Source: JAPLST01 sp964397565
GTDB lineage: Bacteria; Auribacterota; UBA3054; JAPLST01
Assembly (NCBI GenBank): GCA_964397565.1
Contig: CAYNJC010000002.1
Span: forward strand, 1 to 64,000
Reading direction: 5' to 3'
DNA: 64,000 nt
Shown one piece after another: positions 44,807 to 53,394 of the stretch. The translations under genes were made by a program, and so were the position numbers. Positions within the stretch are counted from its first letter, which is position 1. The number at the start of each line of letters is the position of its first letter. The notes beneath the pieces were generated by a model. The model saw only the letters and a list, made by a program, of their open reading frames with translations. It searched no databases and had not been told where the DNA came from.

Positions 44807-45129
44807 GAAGGAGCCGATGTGGCAGATTCGCAGTCCGCGCCGGTGGCGGGATCGCCGCCGATGGCGGGACTGGCAGTTGCCTTAGCTAGCCAAGCCAGCG
44901 CGGAGGCCGCTCCCACACTCTGAATAGTGGGAGCCGCTTCCATGCGGCGATGCTGTAGATGCAGATTCGCCATCCGCGCCGCTGGCGGGACCAGGCCGGC
45001 GCCTTCGCTTCTTCGTGTCTTCGCGCCTTCGTGGCAAGTAAATGCTGCCTGCCCGCCCTGATTCTCAATCTACTGGCTGCACATGAGCCGCTTCGGCTCG
45101 TTTCTAAATTGTCTCGCGGCGAGACAAAT
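44807..45129. other. Intergenic, repeat-rich, no gene seen
   Basis: A degenerate direct repeat (gcagattcgc...ccgcgccg) lies at 44822-44852 and 44961-44990. A hairpin with arms gctcccac/gtgggagc lies at 44909-44934, and the 20-mer gagccgcttccatgcggcga (also at 23760) at 44931-44950. The palindrome at 45106-45131 borders the PH-domain gene. Confidence 0.6.
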
Positions 45130-45131
45130 TT
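45106..45131. repeat. Palindrome at the 3' end of the PH-domain gene
   Basis: Arms aaattgtctcgc and gcgagacaaattt pair with one bulged base around a central g and touch the stop codon of the minus-strand gene. It could act as terminator and is a covarying member of the palindrome family. Confidence 0.6.
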
Positions 45132-45843
45132 ACGACTGGATGAACTCCGTCGCGCGCAGCCCCAGCGCCTTGCGCGCCTCTTTGTAGTTCTCACGAATCA
45201 ATTCCTTGATCCCAATCGGATTGGCAATGCCACGCAGCGTCAAGGTCGGGGTCGTGTCATCCGATGACACGATCAGCACTTGGCCATAGCCCAGCACGCG
45301 CTGCAACAGCGATTGCTGCACGGCAATGTCCTTGATCCGAAACAATTCCAGTTCTTGAGTCTCCTTCGAGAACAGGCCCTTCAGCACAAACAGCCGCTGG
45401 TTCGTCAGCCGATATTGCATGGATTTCAGATCAACCCACAATTTCGCCAGCAGATACAAGCCGGCCAGCATCACCGGCGCCGCCAGCGCGATCCACCCGT
45501 TCGATCGCGCCGGTGATATCCACAGCCATAACACCGCAATACTGCCGACCAGCGTCAACGCGCTGCCGCCAATCATTTCAACCAGATGCGCCTTGCGTGC
45601 CGGCGCAAATTCGAGGATGGTCAGTTCGCGGGTTTGCGCCGGCAATGCCGGCTCGATCTGCACGTCGGCCTGTGGCGCCGCGGCCAGCGCGGGCTCGACG
45701 GCGTCCGCTTCCGCCGTTGCCGGTCTGGTCGGGATCGTCACGCGCGTACCGCACGCCGGACAGGTGAACCGCGAACCATAAAAGGTCTCGTTGCCAATAA
45801 TCTTATGGCCGCACAAGGTGCAGAAAAAAGTGGCTTCAGCCAT
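45130..45843 (-). CDS. Zinc-ribbon and bacterial PH domain (YdbS/YdbT-like) membrane protein
   Basis: The 237-residue protein begins with a zinc ribbon (Cys8, Cys11, Cys28, Cys31), then a linker. Two membrane helices (GGSALTLVGSIAVLWLWI and WIALAAPVMLAGLYLLAKL) follow, and then a bacterial PH-like domain: YRLTNQRLFVLKGLFSKE, ELELFRIKDIAVQQSLLQRV and LTLRGIANP. Such proteins are membrane-associated and uncharacterised. It lies 23 bases downstream of metX start-to-stop order on the other side of a short gap; the two are unlikely to be functionally linked. Confidence 0.75.
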   Translation of the reverse strand: MAEATFFCTLCGHKIIGNETFYGSRFTCPACGTRVTIPTRPATAEADAVEPALAAAPQADVQIEPALPAQTRELTILEFAPARKAHLVEMIGGSALTLVGSIAVLWLWISPARSNGWIALAAPVMLAGLYLLAKLWVDLKSMQYRLTNQRLFVLKGLFSKETQELELFRIKDIAVQQSLLQRVLGYGQVLIVSSDDTTPTLTLRGIANPIGIKELIRENYKEARKALGLRATEFIQS

Positions 45844-45866
45844 GGCCGGTTTCCTGTGTCGATTGC

Positions 45867-47051
45867 TTAATTATAGTATTTATAGATGCGTTCGAGAAAG
45901 CGCGCCAGCAGATAGGCGTATTTTGGATATTCGACCAAAAATGCATCGTGGCCGTAGACCGACTCGATTTCGTGATACTCGGCATCCCGGCCCGCTTTGC
46001 GCAGGGCCTCAACCAACTCGGCCGTGTCGCGCGGCATAAACAGCCAGTCTGACCGGAAAGAGATGAACAGCGCCTTGCAACGGATGCGCGCCGCGCCCTC
46101 TTCCAGGCTCGCACTATCCTCGGCGATGTCGTAATAGTCCATCGCCTTGGTCAGATAAATGTAGCTGTTGGCGTCAAAGCGTTCGACAAAGCGCTCGCCT
46201 TGATAATTGAGATAGCTTTCCACTTCGAACTGGTCGCCGAATGGTTCCTTGGCGCTGTCTTTCAGACGCCGCCCAAATTTCGCCGTCATGGATTCCGATG
46301 ACAAATACGTGATGTGGGCGATCATGCGCGCCACGGCCAAGCCGTGCGTGGGCGGCTCGGTCGGGTCATAATCGCCGCCGTTCCATTGCGGATCGCGCAT
46401 AATCGCCTGGCGCTCGACAAACGAAAAGGCCAGCCCCTGCGGTGACAGGCGTCCGCTCGTCGAAACCGGGATGACACTGCTGGTCCATTCAGGAAACGCC
46501 GCCGCCCACTCGAGCGCGTTCATGCCGCCCATCGAGCCGCCCGACACGCACAGCAAATGGCGGATGTCCAGTTGTTCCAGCAACATTTTTTGGGCATGCA
46601 CAATATCGCGCATGATGATGATCGGGAAGCGCATGCCATAGCGCGCGCCGGTCGCCGGATTGATGCTGTTCGGCCCGCTGGTGCCCTGACAGCCGCCCAG
46701 ATTGTTCGAGCACACAACGAAATATTTGTTGGTGTCAAAGGCCTTGCCGGGCCCGATCAGCGGGTCCCACCAGCCCGCCTTGTCATCGCGCTCGTCAAAA
46801 ACGCCGGCGCAATGACTGTCGCCGGTCAGGGCATGCACGATCAGGATCGCATTGTCACGCGTCGGGGAAAGGGTGCCGAAGGTTTCATAGGCAATCTGGA
46901 GCGGGGCGATGCGCTCGCCCGAGACCAGGGTTAAGCCATCCGCGAACGTGGCCGTCTGGCGCCGCGCCTGGAGGCGTGCACCGGCCGCCCGCGGCGTTGC
47001 CGTGCTGGGGTCGTCCCACTCGGGACGAGTGTCATGGGAACTATCCGTCAT
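45867..47051 (-). CDS. metX: Homoserine O-acetyltransferase (MetX family)
   Basis: The 394-residue alpha/beta-hydrolase-fold enzyme has the nucleophile elbow SGGSMGG with Ser173. NNLGGCQGTSGPNSI and the C-terminal YGHDAFLVE (catalytic His) are both typical of MetX. It acetylates (or in some lineages succinylates) homoserine, the first step of methionine synthesis, downstream of aspartate kinase. The N-terminal 30 residues are variable. Acyl-donor choice cannot be read with confidence. The gene follows tRNA-Thr and tRNA-Tyr on the same strand. Confidence 0.93.
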   Translation of the reverse strand: MTDSSHDTRPEWDDPSTATPRAAGARLQARRQTATFADGLTLVSGERIAPLQIAYETFGTLSPTRDNAILIVHALTGDSHCAGVFDERDDKAGWWDPLIGPGKAFDTNKYFVVCSNNLGGCQGTSGPNSINPATGARYGMRFPIIIMRDIVHAQKMLLEQLDIRHLLCVSGGSMGGMNALEWAAAFPEWTSSVIPVSTSGRLSPQGLAFSFVERQAIMRDPQWNGGDYDPTEPPTHGLAVARMIAHITYLSSESMTAKFGRRLKDSAKEPFGDQFEVESYLNYQGERFVERFDANSYIYLTKAMDYYDIAEDSASLEEGAARIRCKALFISFRSDWLFMPRDTAELVEALRKAGRDAEYHEIESVYGHDAFLVEYPKYAYLLARFLERIYKYYN

Positions 47052-47141
47052 TACTGTTTAGCACATGTTTTACGTGGAGCAAGTTGCCTAAATCGCCACG
47101 CGTCGTGTTCGCCGCGCACACGCTGTGCGCGCGAATAATGG

Positions 47142-47223
47142 TGGGGAGGGGAGGATTCGAACCTCCGTAGTCGTAGACGCCAGATTTACAGTCTGGTGCA
47201 TTTGACCGCTCTGCCACCTCCCC
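47142..47223 (-). tRNA. tRNA-Tyr (GTA)
   Basis: On the minus strand the acceptor arms ggggagg and cctcccc pair, the anticodon loop is ctgtaaa (GTA), and there is a variable arm as in bacterial tRNA-Tyr and a T loop ggttcgaatcc. CCA is not encoded. It is the second tRNA of the unit. Confidence 0.95.
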
Positions 47224-47250
47224 ACAAAAAGGGCGCGTCTATAAAAGACC

Positions 47251-47326
47251 TGGAGCCGAAGATCGGATTTGAACCGATGACCTGCGGTTTACAAAACCGC
47301 TGCTCTACCAGCTGAGCTACTTCGGC
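47251..47326 (-). tRNA. tRNA-Thr (TGT)
   Basis: On the minus strand the acceptor arms gccgaag and cttcggc pair, the anticodon loop is tttgtaa (TGT), the T loop is ggttcaaatcc, and CCA is encoded. Confidence 0.95.
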
Positions 47327-47384
47327 TTTTGCCGGGGCAGGCTGGTTGGCCGGCCGGCTCCCGCAAAAGAAATAATGCATGATT

Positions 47385-47413
47385 ATTGTACGGATTGCCC
47401 CCGCATTTGTCAA
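47385..47413 (-). promoter_or_regulatory. Promoter of the tRNA-Thr/tRNA-Tyr unit
   Basis: On the minus strand TTGACA (47413-47408), a 17-base spacer and TACAAT (47390-47385) stand 58 bases before tRNA-Thr. The boxes are identical to those of the tRNA-Cys/Leu promoter. Confidence 0.7.
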
Positions 47414-47665
47414 CCGCGCCAAGCCAAAGGCGGCAATTCAGAAGAAATGTCTGCATTGCCAGATCCTCGCTCCACAGGCCGCACTGGAGCGTGGGAGCGA
47501 TTTCCGTGCCGCGCATCTGCAACAGCATTCGCCGAATGGCCTTGCCGCCACTTGGCCGGATAGCAACTGCCGGCTACAATCAACACATGCAACGGCCGCA
47601 GATGTCCCACTAAATGTTGACGGGGGCAAGAAAAGGGTCAGGCCAGCAAGGGGTATGCATGGTTG
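47414..47665. other. Intergenic, no gene seen
   Basis: The stretch is GC-rich with short repeat debris (gtgggagcgatttccgtgccgcg, related to the 20-mer at 23760, split here by substitutions). I find no reading frame with gene-like composition. Confidence 0.5.
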
Positions 47666-47819
47666 CTAATGCATGCGCTTACTAGGTGTCATGCCAATTG
47701 TGGCCGCGGGCGCCTGCTTGGAGTCCCGCCAACGGCGCGGATGACCGCGACTGCAAGTAGCCGCCCTCACCGCGGGCAGCTACAAGGACGCCGCAAAGTA
47801 GAAAGCGCATTCATTAGTA
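47666..47819. mobile_element. MITE-like element, second copy (inverse orientation)
   Basis: Ends ctaatgcatgcgctt (47666-47680) and aagcgcattcattag (47803-47817) are inverted repeats with one mismatch. The right end is followed by TA, but the left end is not preceded by it. Read in reverse it matches the 21.3 kb element along its length, apart from an insertion of roughly 27 bases in the core. It lies between the tRNAs and the MFS promoter. Confidence 0.65.
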
Positions 47820-47870
47820 TGTCTGCGTGGCAAAAGTTGCAGCGACGGCGGGTTGGGCTTGCCCACCCGA

Positions 47871-47899
47871 TTGCGTTGCGCGAGCGCTCCTGCTATAAT
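47871..47899 (+). promoter_or_regulatory. Promoter of the MFS gene
   Basis: TTGCGT (47871-47876), a 17-base spacer and TATAAT (47894-47899) stand 22 bases before a small upstream reading frame and 110 bases before the MFS start. Confidence 0.6.
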
Positions 47900-47920
47900 T
47901 CCTGACCATACTGGAATACT

Positions 47921-48013
47921 ATGCCTGATGAGCTCACCATACCTGCCGCTGCCGCCGCGCCTTCCAGCGCGCCTGGCGCGCCACGCCTGCCGGCCGCGCG
48001 CCGCCACACGTGA
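47921..48013 (+). CDS. Possible 30-residue upstream ORF coupled to the MFS gene
   Basis: This short frame starts at an ATG preceded by tgga and encodes an Ala/Pro-rich peptide (IPAAAAAPSSAPGAPRLPAA). Its TGA overlaps the GTG start of the transporter as GTGA. It may only serve to deliver ribosomes to the GTG. It could also be chance, or the transporter start could be misjudged. Confidence 0.35.
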   Translation: MPDELTIPAAAAAPSSAPGAPRLPAARRHT

Positions 48014-49266
48014 AACGGGAAACGACTGTCCGGCGCAATACGCTGACCTTGACCGTGGCCGAATCCTTCTGGGGCTTTAACGCCGCTGCCGTCGCCCCAG
48101 CTACCGTACTGACCACGCTGCTGCGGCGCTATGGCGCGACCGCCGCGTTTCTGGGCGCGATTCCGGCCTTGGAATTCGGCGGCATCCTGTTGCCCCAGGT
48201 GATCGGCACGCTTTTCTTTCATCAGCGCCAAACGTTGAAACGGCGTATCATTATTTGGCATGTGGTGGGCATTCTGCCATGCTTGTTCATGCTGGCCGCG
48301 GTGTGTGCCGCGGCGCCAGGTATGCCGGCGGTTGTGGTGCGCTGGTTGTTGCTGTCGTTTTTCGGCTTGTTTGCGTGCAGTATTGGCGTGGTCGCCGCCG
48401 CTTGGACGGATTGGCTCGGGCATCTGTTTCCGGCGCGCATGCGCGGCCGCGCGCTCGGCATTGCCCTGTGCGCATCGTCATTGTGCGGCGCGGTCGGCGC
48501 CGTGCTCTCCGGCCGGATTCTGGCCGCCGACCAATCCCCTCGCACGTATGCCTTGTTATATGTCATGGCCGGCATTGCGGCGATTTTGTCGGTCAGTTGC
48601 ATGGTGTTTCTCAAGGACGAGCCGGCGCCATTGCCCACGGCACCTGAACATGTGCCACGCGCGCTCCTGCGTCAGCTGTTGCGCAGTTTTCGCGACTGGC
48701 AATATGTGTGTCTGCTGATCGGGCGGGTGCTGATGATTGCCGGCTTGAGTTTGATGCCGTTTGTCGCCGTCTATTTCACCTCCACGGCTGGCGGTGGCTT
48801 GAGCGACGCAACGGTTGTGTCATGCGGCGCGGCGATGACGATCGGCGCCGCGCTGTGCTCACTGGCGACCGGCTGGGTCGGCGATCATATCGGCCACAAA
48901 AGCAGCATCCTGGTGAGCATAAGCGCACAATGTGCGGCAGCGCTACTGCTGACGTGCGCGCACGGCCGGCTGATCTGCCTGGTGGTGTATGCGTGCATTG
49001 GCGCGGCCAGCGCGGGCGGCTACTTGTCCAGCTTGAATCTGGTGATTGACTCCTGCCGGCATGACGCGCGGCTGGCGCACATCACGGCCGCCAACGTAGT
49101 GGTGGGCGTCGCCGCGATGGGCATTCCGTTGCTGGGCGGTTGGTATGCACAGGTCTATGGTGTGGCGGCGTTGTTTCGCGTGTGTTTGTGCGCGAGCGTT
49201 GCGGCGCTGCTGTGGTGTGCGCTGGTGCTGCGCGACCCGCGCGTGGACGCCGGGCGGCCCGCTTAG
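48010..49266 (+). CDS. Major facilitator superfamily transporter
   Basis: The 418-residue protein has about twelve membrane segments in two halves. The first half includes TLTVAESFWGFNAAAVAPAT and the inter-helix loop ARMRGRALGIALCASSLCG. The second half begins after a soluble loop near residue 210 (RALLRQLLRSFRDWQYVCLL) and includes GWVGDHIGHKSSIL, an MFS A-like loop. No substrate can be named. The start is a GTG at 48010. It converges with the next gene, and the two stop codons overlap by two to three bases. Confidence 0.8.
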   Translation: MKRETTVRRNTLTLTVAESFWGFNAAAVAPATVLTTLLRRYGATAAFLGAIPALEFGGILLPQVIGTLFFHQRQTLKRRIIIWHVVGILPCLFMLAAVCAAAPGMPAVVVRWLLLSFFGLFACSIGVVAAAWTDWLGHLFPARMRGRALGIALCASSLCGAVGAVLSGRILAADQSPRTYALLYVMAGIAAILSVSCMVFLKDEPAPLPTAPEHVPRALLRQLLRSFRDWQYVCLLIGRVLMIAGLSLMPFVAVYFTSTAGGGLSDATVVSCGAAMTIGAALCSLATGWVGDHIGHKSSILVSISAQCAAALLLTCAHGRLICLVVYACIGAASAGGYLSSLNLVIDSCRHDARLAHITAANVVVGVAAMGIPLLGGWYAQVYGVAALFRVCLCASVAALLWCALVLRDPRVDAGRPA

Positions 49267-50105
49267 GGTTTTGCCTGCAGCGAGGCTTTGCTGCGGGTTT
49301 CTTGCAGCCCGACGCGCGGCGCGCGACGTTCGAGAATGGCGTAGGACAATTCGATCAACTCCTCGGCTTCCGCCGGTGAGCTCGAGCCAACGCAGACCAT
49401 GTCGCAATCGCGGATTGTGCTCCAGGCAAAGGCCAGGCCGACCAAGGGCATCAACCGCCCGGCCGCCAGCGGCTTGATCGTGATCACCGGCTTGCGTGCC
49501 TGCCAGATCATGCGCTGCACCCAGTCCACTTCGATCTGCATTAAAAAGCCGGCCGCATTGTAAATTTGAATATAGGTTGCGACATCCAGGCCGGTGGCGT
49601 CGGCATAGCCCGGCGTTTCGGGCATGTGGGTCGAGAGGCCGGGCAGCATGCCGCGCTCGCGAATCATGGCCAGATACGGTTCGATGCCTGCCAGCGATTG
49701 GGTGCGGCGATTGACAAAGGCGTCGGTGGTGGCCTGGTGCGGCATGCAAATGGCGACGCCCAGTGCGGCGTGTTCATCGAGGATGCGCGCCGCCTCCGCG
49801 CGCCCGGCGGCGTCAGGGTTGAGCGGCAGGGTGGGGATTGCAACGGTAATCAGGGCGCGGCCGGCGCGCTGCTGGGCTTCTGCCAGCGCCCGCACCAGGA
49901 TGGGCTCCGGCCGCATGCCATAGAATGTGTCAACACCGGCCTGCATAAATGCGACCAGAATATCGGCGATGCGCGCGGCGCTCATCGTCTCGTTGATGAG
50001 CTGGTCTTTGGCGGCGCTGGTGTGGGAATAGCCGAGGAACCAGTTACTGCCGATGATCAGGCGCGACACGGACAGCGATTCAATGATCGTGCGAGGAAAC
50101 GACAT
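49263..50105 (-). CDS. TIM-barrel protein, aldo/keto-reductase-like
   Basis: The 280-residue protein appears to be an alpha/beta barrel: SRLIIGSNWFLGYSHTSAA near the N-terminus, a middle strand PGLSTHMPETPGYADATG, and WQARKPVITIKPLAAGRLMP then CDMVCVGSSSPAEAEELIEL near the C-terminus. This last pair resembles the end of aldo/keto reductases and related oxidoreductases. I see no clear Asp-Tyr-Lys-His tetrad, so enzyme activity is unproven. It occurs as a stand-alone gene downstream of the PmbA/TldD pair on the same strand, with a gap of about 70 bases. Confidence 0.55.
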   Translation of the reverse strand: MSFPRTIIESLSVSRLIIGSNWFLGYSHTSAAKDQLINETMSAARIADILVAFMQAGVDTFYGMRPEPILVRALAEAQQRAGRALITVAIPTLPLNPDAAGRAEAARILDEHAALGVAICMPHQATTDAFVNRRTQSLAGIEPYLAMIRERGMLPGLSTHMPETPGYADATGLDVATYIQIYNAAGFLMQIEVDWVQRMIWQARKPVITIKPLAAGRLMPLVGLAFAWSTIRDCDMVCVGSSSPAEAEELIELSYAILERRAPRVGLQETRSKASLQAKP

Positions 50106-50174
50106 GGTTTGAGGTGCGGTGCGGAGCTGAGCGTGCGCATGGCATCACGCCATTACCGCGCAGCATGATCGTTT

Positions 50175-51572
50175 TCAAAAGCTGGGATTAGTATGGGTAA
50201 TGCTGACGTTGTTCACCTGCGTAAACGCGGGCGCCAGCACGGCCGTGGCCGTGCGCCGGCCATACGTGCCGGAGGTGTTCACTGCCGTGCACGTGGCGGC
50301 CAGCCAGGCAATGTTGCCGAACAGGTTCTGCAACTTCTCGGTGATGCGCAGGTTGAACGGCACGGCAACAGAACCATCGGCACGCAACAGCAAGGCGCCA
50401 AAGCGCGAGCAGCCGGTGACAATGCCTTCGGTCTCGTTGACGACATTCATATAGTGCAGATACGGAATGTAGAGCAGATCGGTCGTGCGCGGCATGGCCA
50501 GCAGCGCGGCCAGTGTGGCGACGCGTTGGGTGCCGGGCGCGACGACGAAACTGAGACTTGGCACGGAATGGCCGGTTTCCTTGGCGCTGAATTCATCGGC
50601 GTCATCCCGGTTCCACATGAAGGCCTTGAAGACGCCCTGGGCGACGATCGGGAACGGACGGCGCGCGAGGCCGTGCAGATCAAACGCGTATGGGAACGTG
50701 GCACGCGCGATCGGATCATCGGTGATACTCAGTGCATCGGCAAAGACTTTCTGGCCGAGCTGGGCCTCTTTCAGGAAGGTCAACTGGCGTCTGCAATTGC
50801 CGCCGGAAAAGCCGGTATAGGCACAGAACCGCACCAAGCCCGCCAGCGCATCTGCGCCGAAGACGACGGAGAACTGGCCGGCCGTCACTTGCACCTGCGG
50901 CGCATGCTGATACTGTTCGAGCAGCAGGACAAGCTGCGCGCGCACGGCGGCTGGATTGAGTTCACGCTGGGTGGTGGCGCTATGCGTCGCTTGCAGTTCC
51001 CATTTGTCCTTGGCGTGGCTGAGCACGACCGAAATGTTCGCATCCGACGCGGCATGGAACAGCACCGTGTCGCTCAGGGTGTTGGCCGCCGCCTGCCAGA
51101 CGCCGCCGCACGAGACCATGCCGGAGAGCTGGATCGTGTCGGACAGCAGGCCGCGCGTGGCGTCCTGCATGAACGCCAGCATGGCTTGCGGCGTGAGCGC
51201 ACACAAGGCCTCGTCAAAGGCGGCGTCATCATCGGACAGCGGCTGCATCGGCGTGAAACGGCGCGCATACGCGACCGGCACGGCGTGCTGGGCGATTTCA
51301 TCGGCGGCCAGGATGGCGCGCTGCAACGCGTCCACATGCGTGATGTCGGTCGTCACCTCGTAACTGCCGAGTGCATTGCCGCGATGGGCCGTCACCGAGA
51401 GGGTGAGCGCATCTTCGGTGGTGTTCAACGAGATGGCGGAATTGGCGAAGCGCATCAGCGCGCTATGCTCGGCATGCAGCCAGAACTCGGCCGCGATGCC
51501 GCGCGCATTTGCAAACACAAGCAGCTGCCGTAACGTTTCTTTAATTTGATTTTTTGCGGGGTGCATGGTCAT
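50175..51572 (-). CDS. pmbA: TldE/PmbA-family protein (partner of TldD)
   Basis: The 465-residue protein matches the TldD/PmbA family, with the partner-type features of TldE: no HExxxH motif, and GFSGGNCRRQLTFLKEAQLG and VVNETEGIVTGCSRFGAL toward the C-terminus. TldD and TldE form a heterodimeric metalloprotease that degrades unfolded peptides and matures some RiPPs. It starts at 51572, overlapping the TldD stop by four bases; a second ATG at 51566 is equally possible. Similarity by eye to E. coli PmbA is low, so the symbol follows the operon context. Confidence 0.82.
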   Translation of the reverse strand: MTMHPAKNQIKETLRQLLVFANARGIAAEFWLHAEHSALMRFANSAISLNTTEDALTLSVTAHRGNALGSYEVTTDITHVDALQRAILAADEIAQHAVPVAYARRFTPMQPLSDDDAAFDEALCALTPQAMLAFMQDATRGLLSDTIQLSGMVSCGGVWQAAANTLSDTVLFHAASDANISVVLSHAKDKWELQATHSATTQRELNPAAVRAQLVLLLEQYQHAPQVQVTAGQFSVVFGADALAGLVRFCAYTGFSGGNCRRQLTFLKEAQLGQKVFADALSITDDPIARATFPYAFDLHGLARRPFPIVAQGVFKAFMWNRDDADEFSAKETGHSVPSLSFVVAPGTQRVATLAALLAMPRTTDLLYIPYLHYMNVVNETEGIVTGCSRFGALLLRADGSVAVPFNLRITEKLQNLFGNIAWLAATCTAVNTSGTYGRRTATAVLAPAFTQVNNVSITHTNPSF

Positions 51573-53044
51573 CGTCCAATCAGCACGTTATCAAAACGAC
51601 AAATGGGCACGGCATGGCCAACGGACATCGCCTGACTCGGTAAGCCCTTGCCACAATTCTGCACCCACACAAGTTCACTGGTCGTGGCATCACCGACGGC
51701 CGACAAGGCGCGCCAGAACGGCAGCGTGTCCATGCCATAGGTCGGATTTTTGACCACGCCCTTCTTGACGCCATCCTCGACCAGCCAGCCGATGTCGCAG
51801 GCGAAGTGGAACTGCTCGCGATTCGAGCCGATCGACCACGAACGCGCGCCGTCAAGGATGATGCCGCGCGCGGTGCTGCGCACGATATCATCCAGTGTGC
51901 CGTCACGGCCGGCGTCAATATTGATGTTGGTCATGCGTTCGAGGGGCACGCGATTATATGCCGAAGCCCGCGCGCAGCCGCCACTGGCGCTGAAAATCTG
52001 CCGGCCGGCCTTCTTGTTGGCCTCGAGAATCGTCTGCCGTGATGTGATCGCGCTGGTCAGCATGCCGCGGTCAATCAGAACATTGTTCTGGCAGGGGATG
52101 CCGTCGTCGTCATAGCCAAAACTGCCCGGTGAAGTGGGTAACGTGGCATCCGCGCGCACGGTCAGTTTCTCCGAGCCGTAGCGCAAGCGGCCGAAATCGT
52201 CGAGCCTGACGAACGAGCCGCCGGCATACGACAACTCATAACCAAGAATGCGATCGAGTTCGAGCGCGTGGCCGATCACTTCATGGGTTTGCAGGTACAT
52301 GATGCCGGGCAGGAGGATGACGGCGCGCTCATCTTTCGGGCATTGCGGCGCATCGAGCACCTGGCACAACTCCTCGACGATGCGCGGCGCATGCGCGCTG
52401 AAGCGGGCCGGGTCGCGCAGGGATTCCCAGCCGCGGGTGCCCTGTCCGCGATTGCGCAAATCGTACGAGCGGGTCTGCGACATGCCGTTGGCCTCAACAC
52501 CGACGACGGTCATCTGCGCAAAGATTTCATGAATTGTTTTTTCGATGTCGGCCCCGTCCGAATCAAGAAAGAGCATGGTTTTCGTGACGGCAATCATGTG
52601 GGCCATGCGCTGGACCACGCGCGGGTGCGTCAATCGCTTGTCAATCTGCTGCAACAACGCGATTTTGTCATGGAGCGGCACTGTGAAAACATCCTCGGCG
52701 CAGGGCGACTCGTAGCGCGCCGTGACGGGCGTGCGCGGCGCAAGCTCGATCGGCCACGAGACCAGGCGCGCCGCCGCTTCGGCGTTCGCAAAGGCATGCG
52801 CGAACACGGCCGCGATCGCATCCCGCGACGAGGCGGCCGCAAAGCCCCAGGCACCCTTGTACAACACGCGCACCCCCACGCCGGTCGTGCTGCTTTGATC
52901 CACCGATTTCAGATTGCCCTGCATCAGCAAGAGAAATTCGCTGTCTTCCCGCGGACAATAGCGCACATCCACATAACTGGCGCCGCACCGCATCGTGCGG
53001 GCGATTTCATCGCGCAATCGCGTTCGCATGTCGTTCATACGCAT
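51569..53044 (-). CDS. tldD: TldD-type zinc metalloprotease
   Basis: The 491-residue protein carries the TldD active-site motif HEVIGHALELD (HExxxH, about residue 255) and the N-terminal family block SSTTGVGVRVLYKGAWGFAA. The later block GSFGYDDDGIPCQNNVLIDRG is also typical. With the downstream PmbA-like subunit it forms a peptidase whose active site is inside a closed chamber. The length agrees with E. coli TldD (481). It is the first gene of the pair, with the palindromic repeat region at 53.2 kb upstream. Confidence 0.93.
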   Translation of the reverse strand: MRMNDMRTRLRDEIARTMRCGASYVDVRYCPREDSEFLLLMQGNLKSVDQSSTTGVGVRVLYKGAWGFAAASSRDAIAAVFAHAFANAEAAARLVSWPIELAPRTPVTARYESPCAEDVFTVPLHDKIALLQQIDKRLTHPRVVQRMAHMIAVTKTMLFLDSDGADIEKTIHEIFAQMTVVGVEANGMSQTRSYDLRNRGQGTRGWESLRDPARFSAHAPRIVEELCQVLDAPQCPKDERAVILLPGIMYLQTHEVIGHALELDRILGYELSYAGGSFVRLDDFGRLRYGSEKLTVRADATLPTSPGSFGYDDDGIPCQNNVLIDRGMLTSAITSRQTILEANKKAGRQIFSASGGCARASAYNRVPLERMTNINIDAGRDGTLDDIVRSTARGIILDGARSWSIGSNREQFHFACDIGWLVEDGVKKGVVKNPTYGMDTLPFWRALSAVGDATTSELVWVQNCGKGLPSQAMSVGHAVPICRFDNVLIGR

Positions 53045-53394
53045 TCACTGCCGTTGGTTAGGTCGCCACCCGCATTAATAGTGGAGCGGCAAAACGAAAT
53101 ACCACATAGTATAGCACACCTGTGGGTCCATGTCAAAATTCGTAGGCAAACCCTGAAATTCCGATATAGGGACGTGGTACACGAATGCGCCAGACGCTGC
53201 CGCGCCTTTCCATGCCGCGGGCGTTGACCGCGGTAGAAACGCGGCCGCCCGCAGCGTGGGCGGCTACAATGCCGCTGGATGCAGCCTTTCGCAGGGCTTT
53301 GCCGTGCATCGGCATTTCAGGGCAAAACAAATTCTCACGGAGCGATGCTGCGTGCGATTGTGTATAATGATGGCAATGGCACTTGGAGCGCTTG
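53045..53394. other. Intergenic with a GC-rich repeat module and the ispF -10
   Basis: No gene is visible. 53214-53270 is a fold-back module (ccgcgggcgttgaccgcgg ... cggctacaat) like those at 11-124. TATAAT at 53363-53368 is a likely -10 box for ispF, 26 bases before its ATG. Confidence 0.6.
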
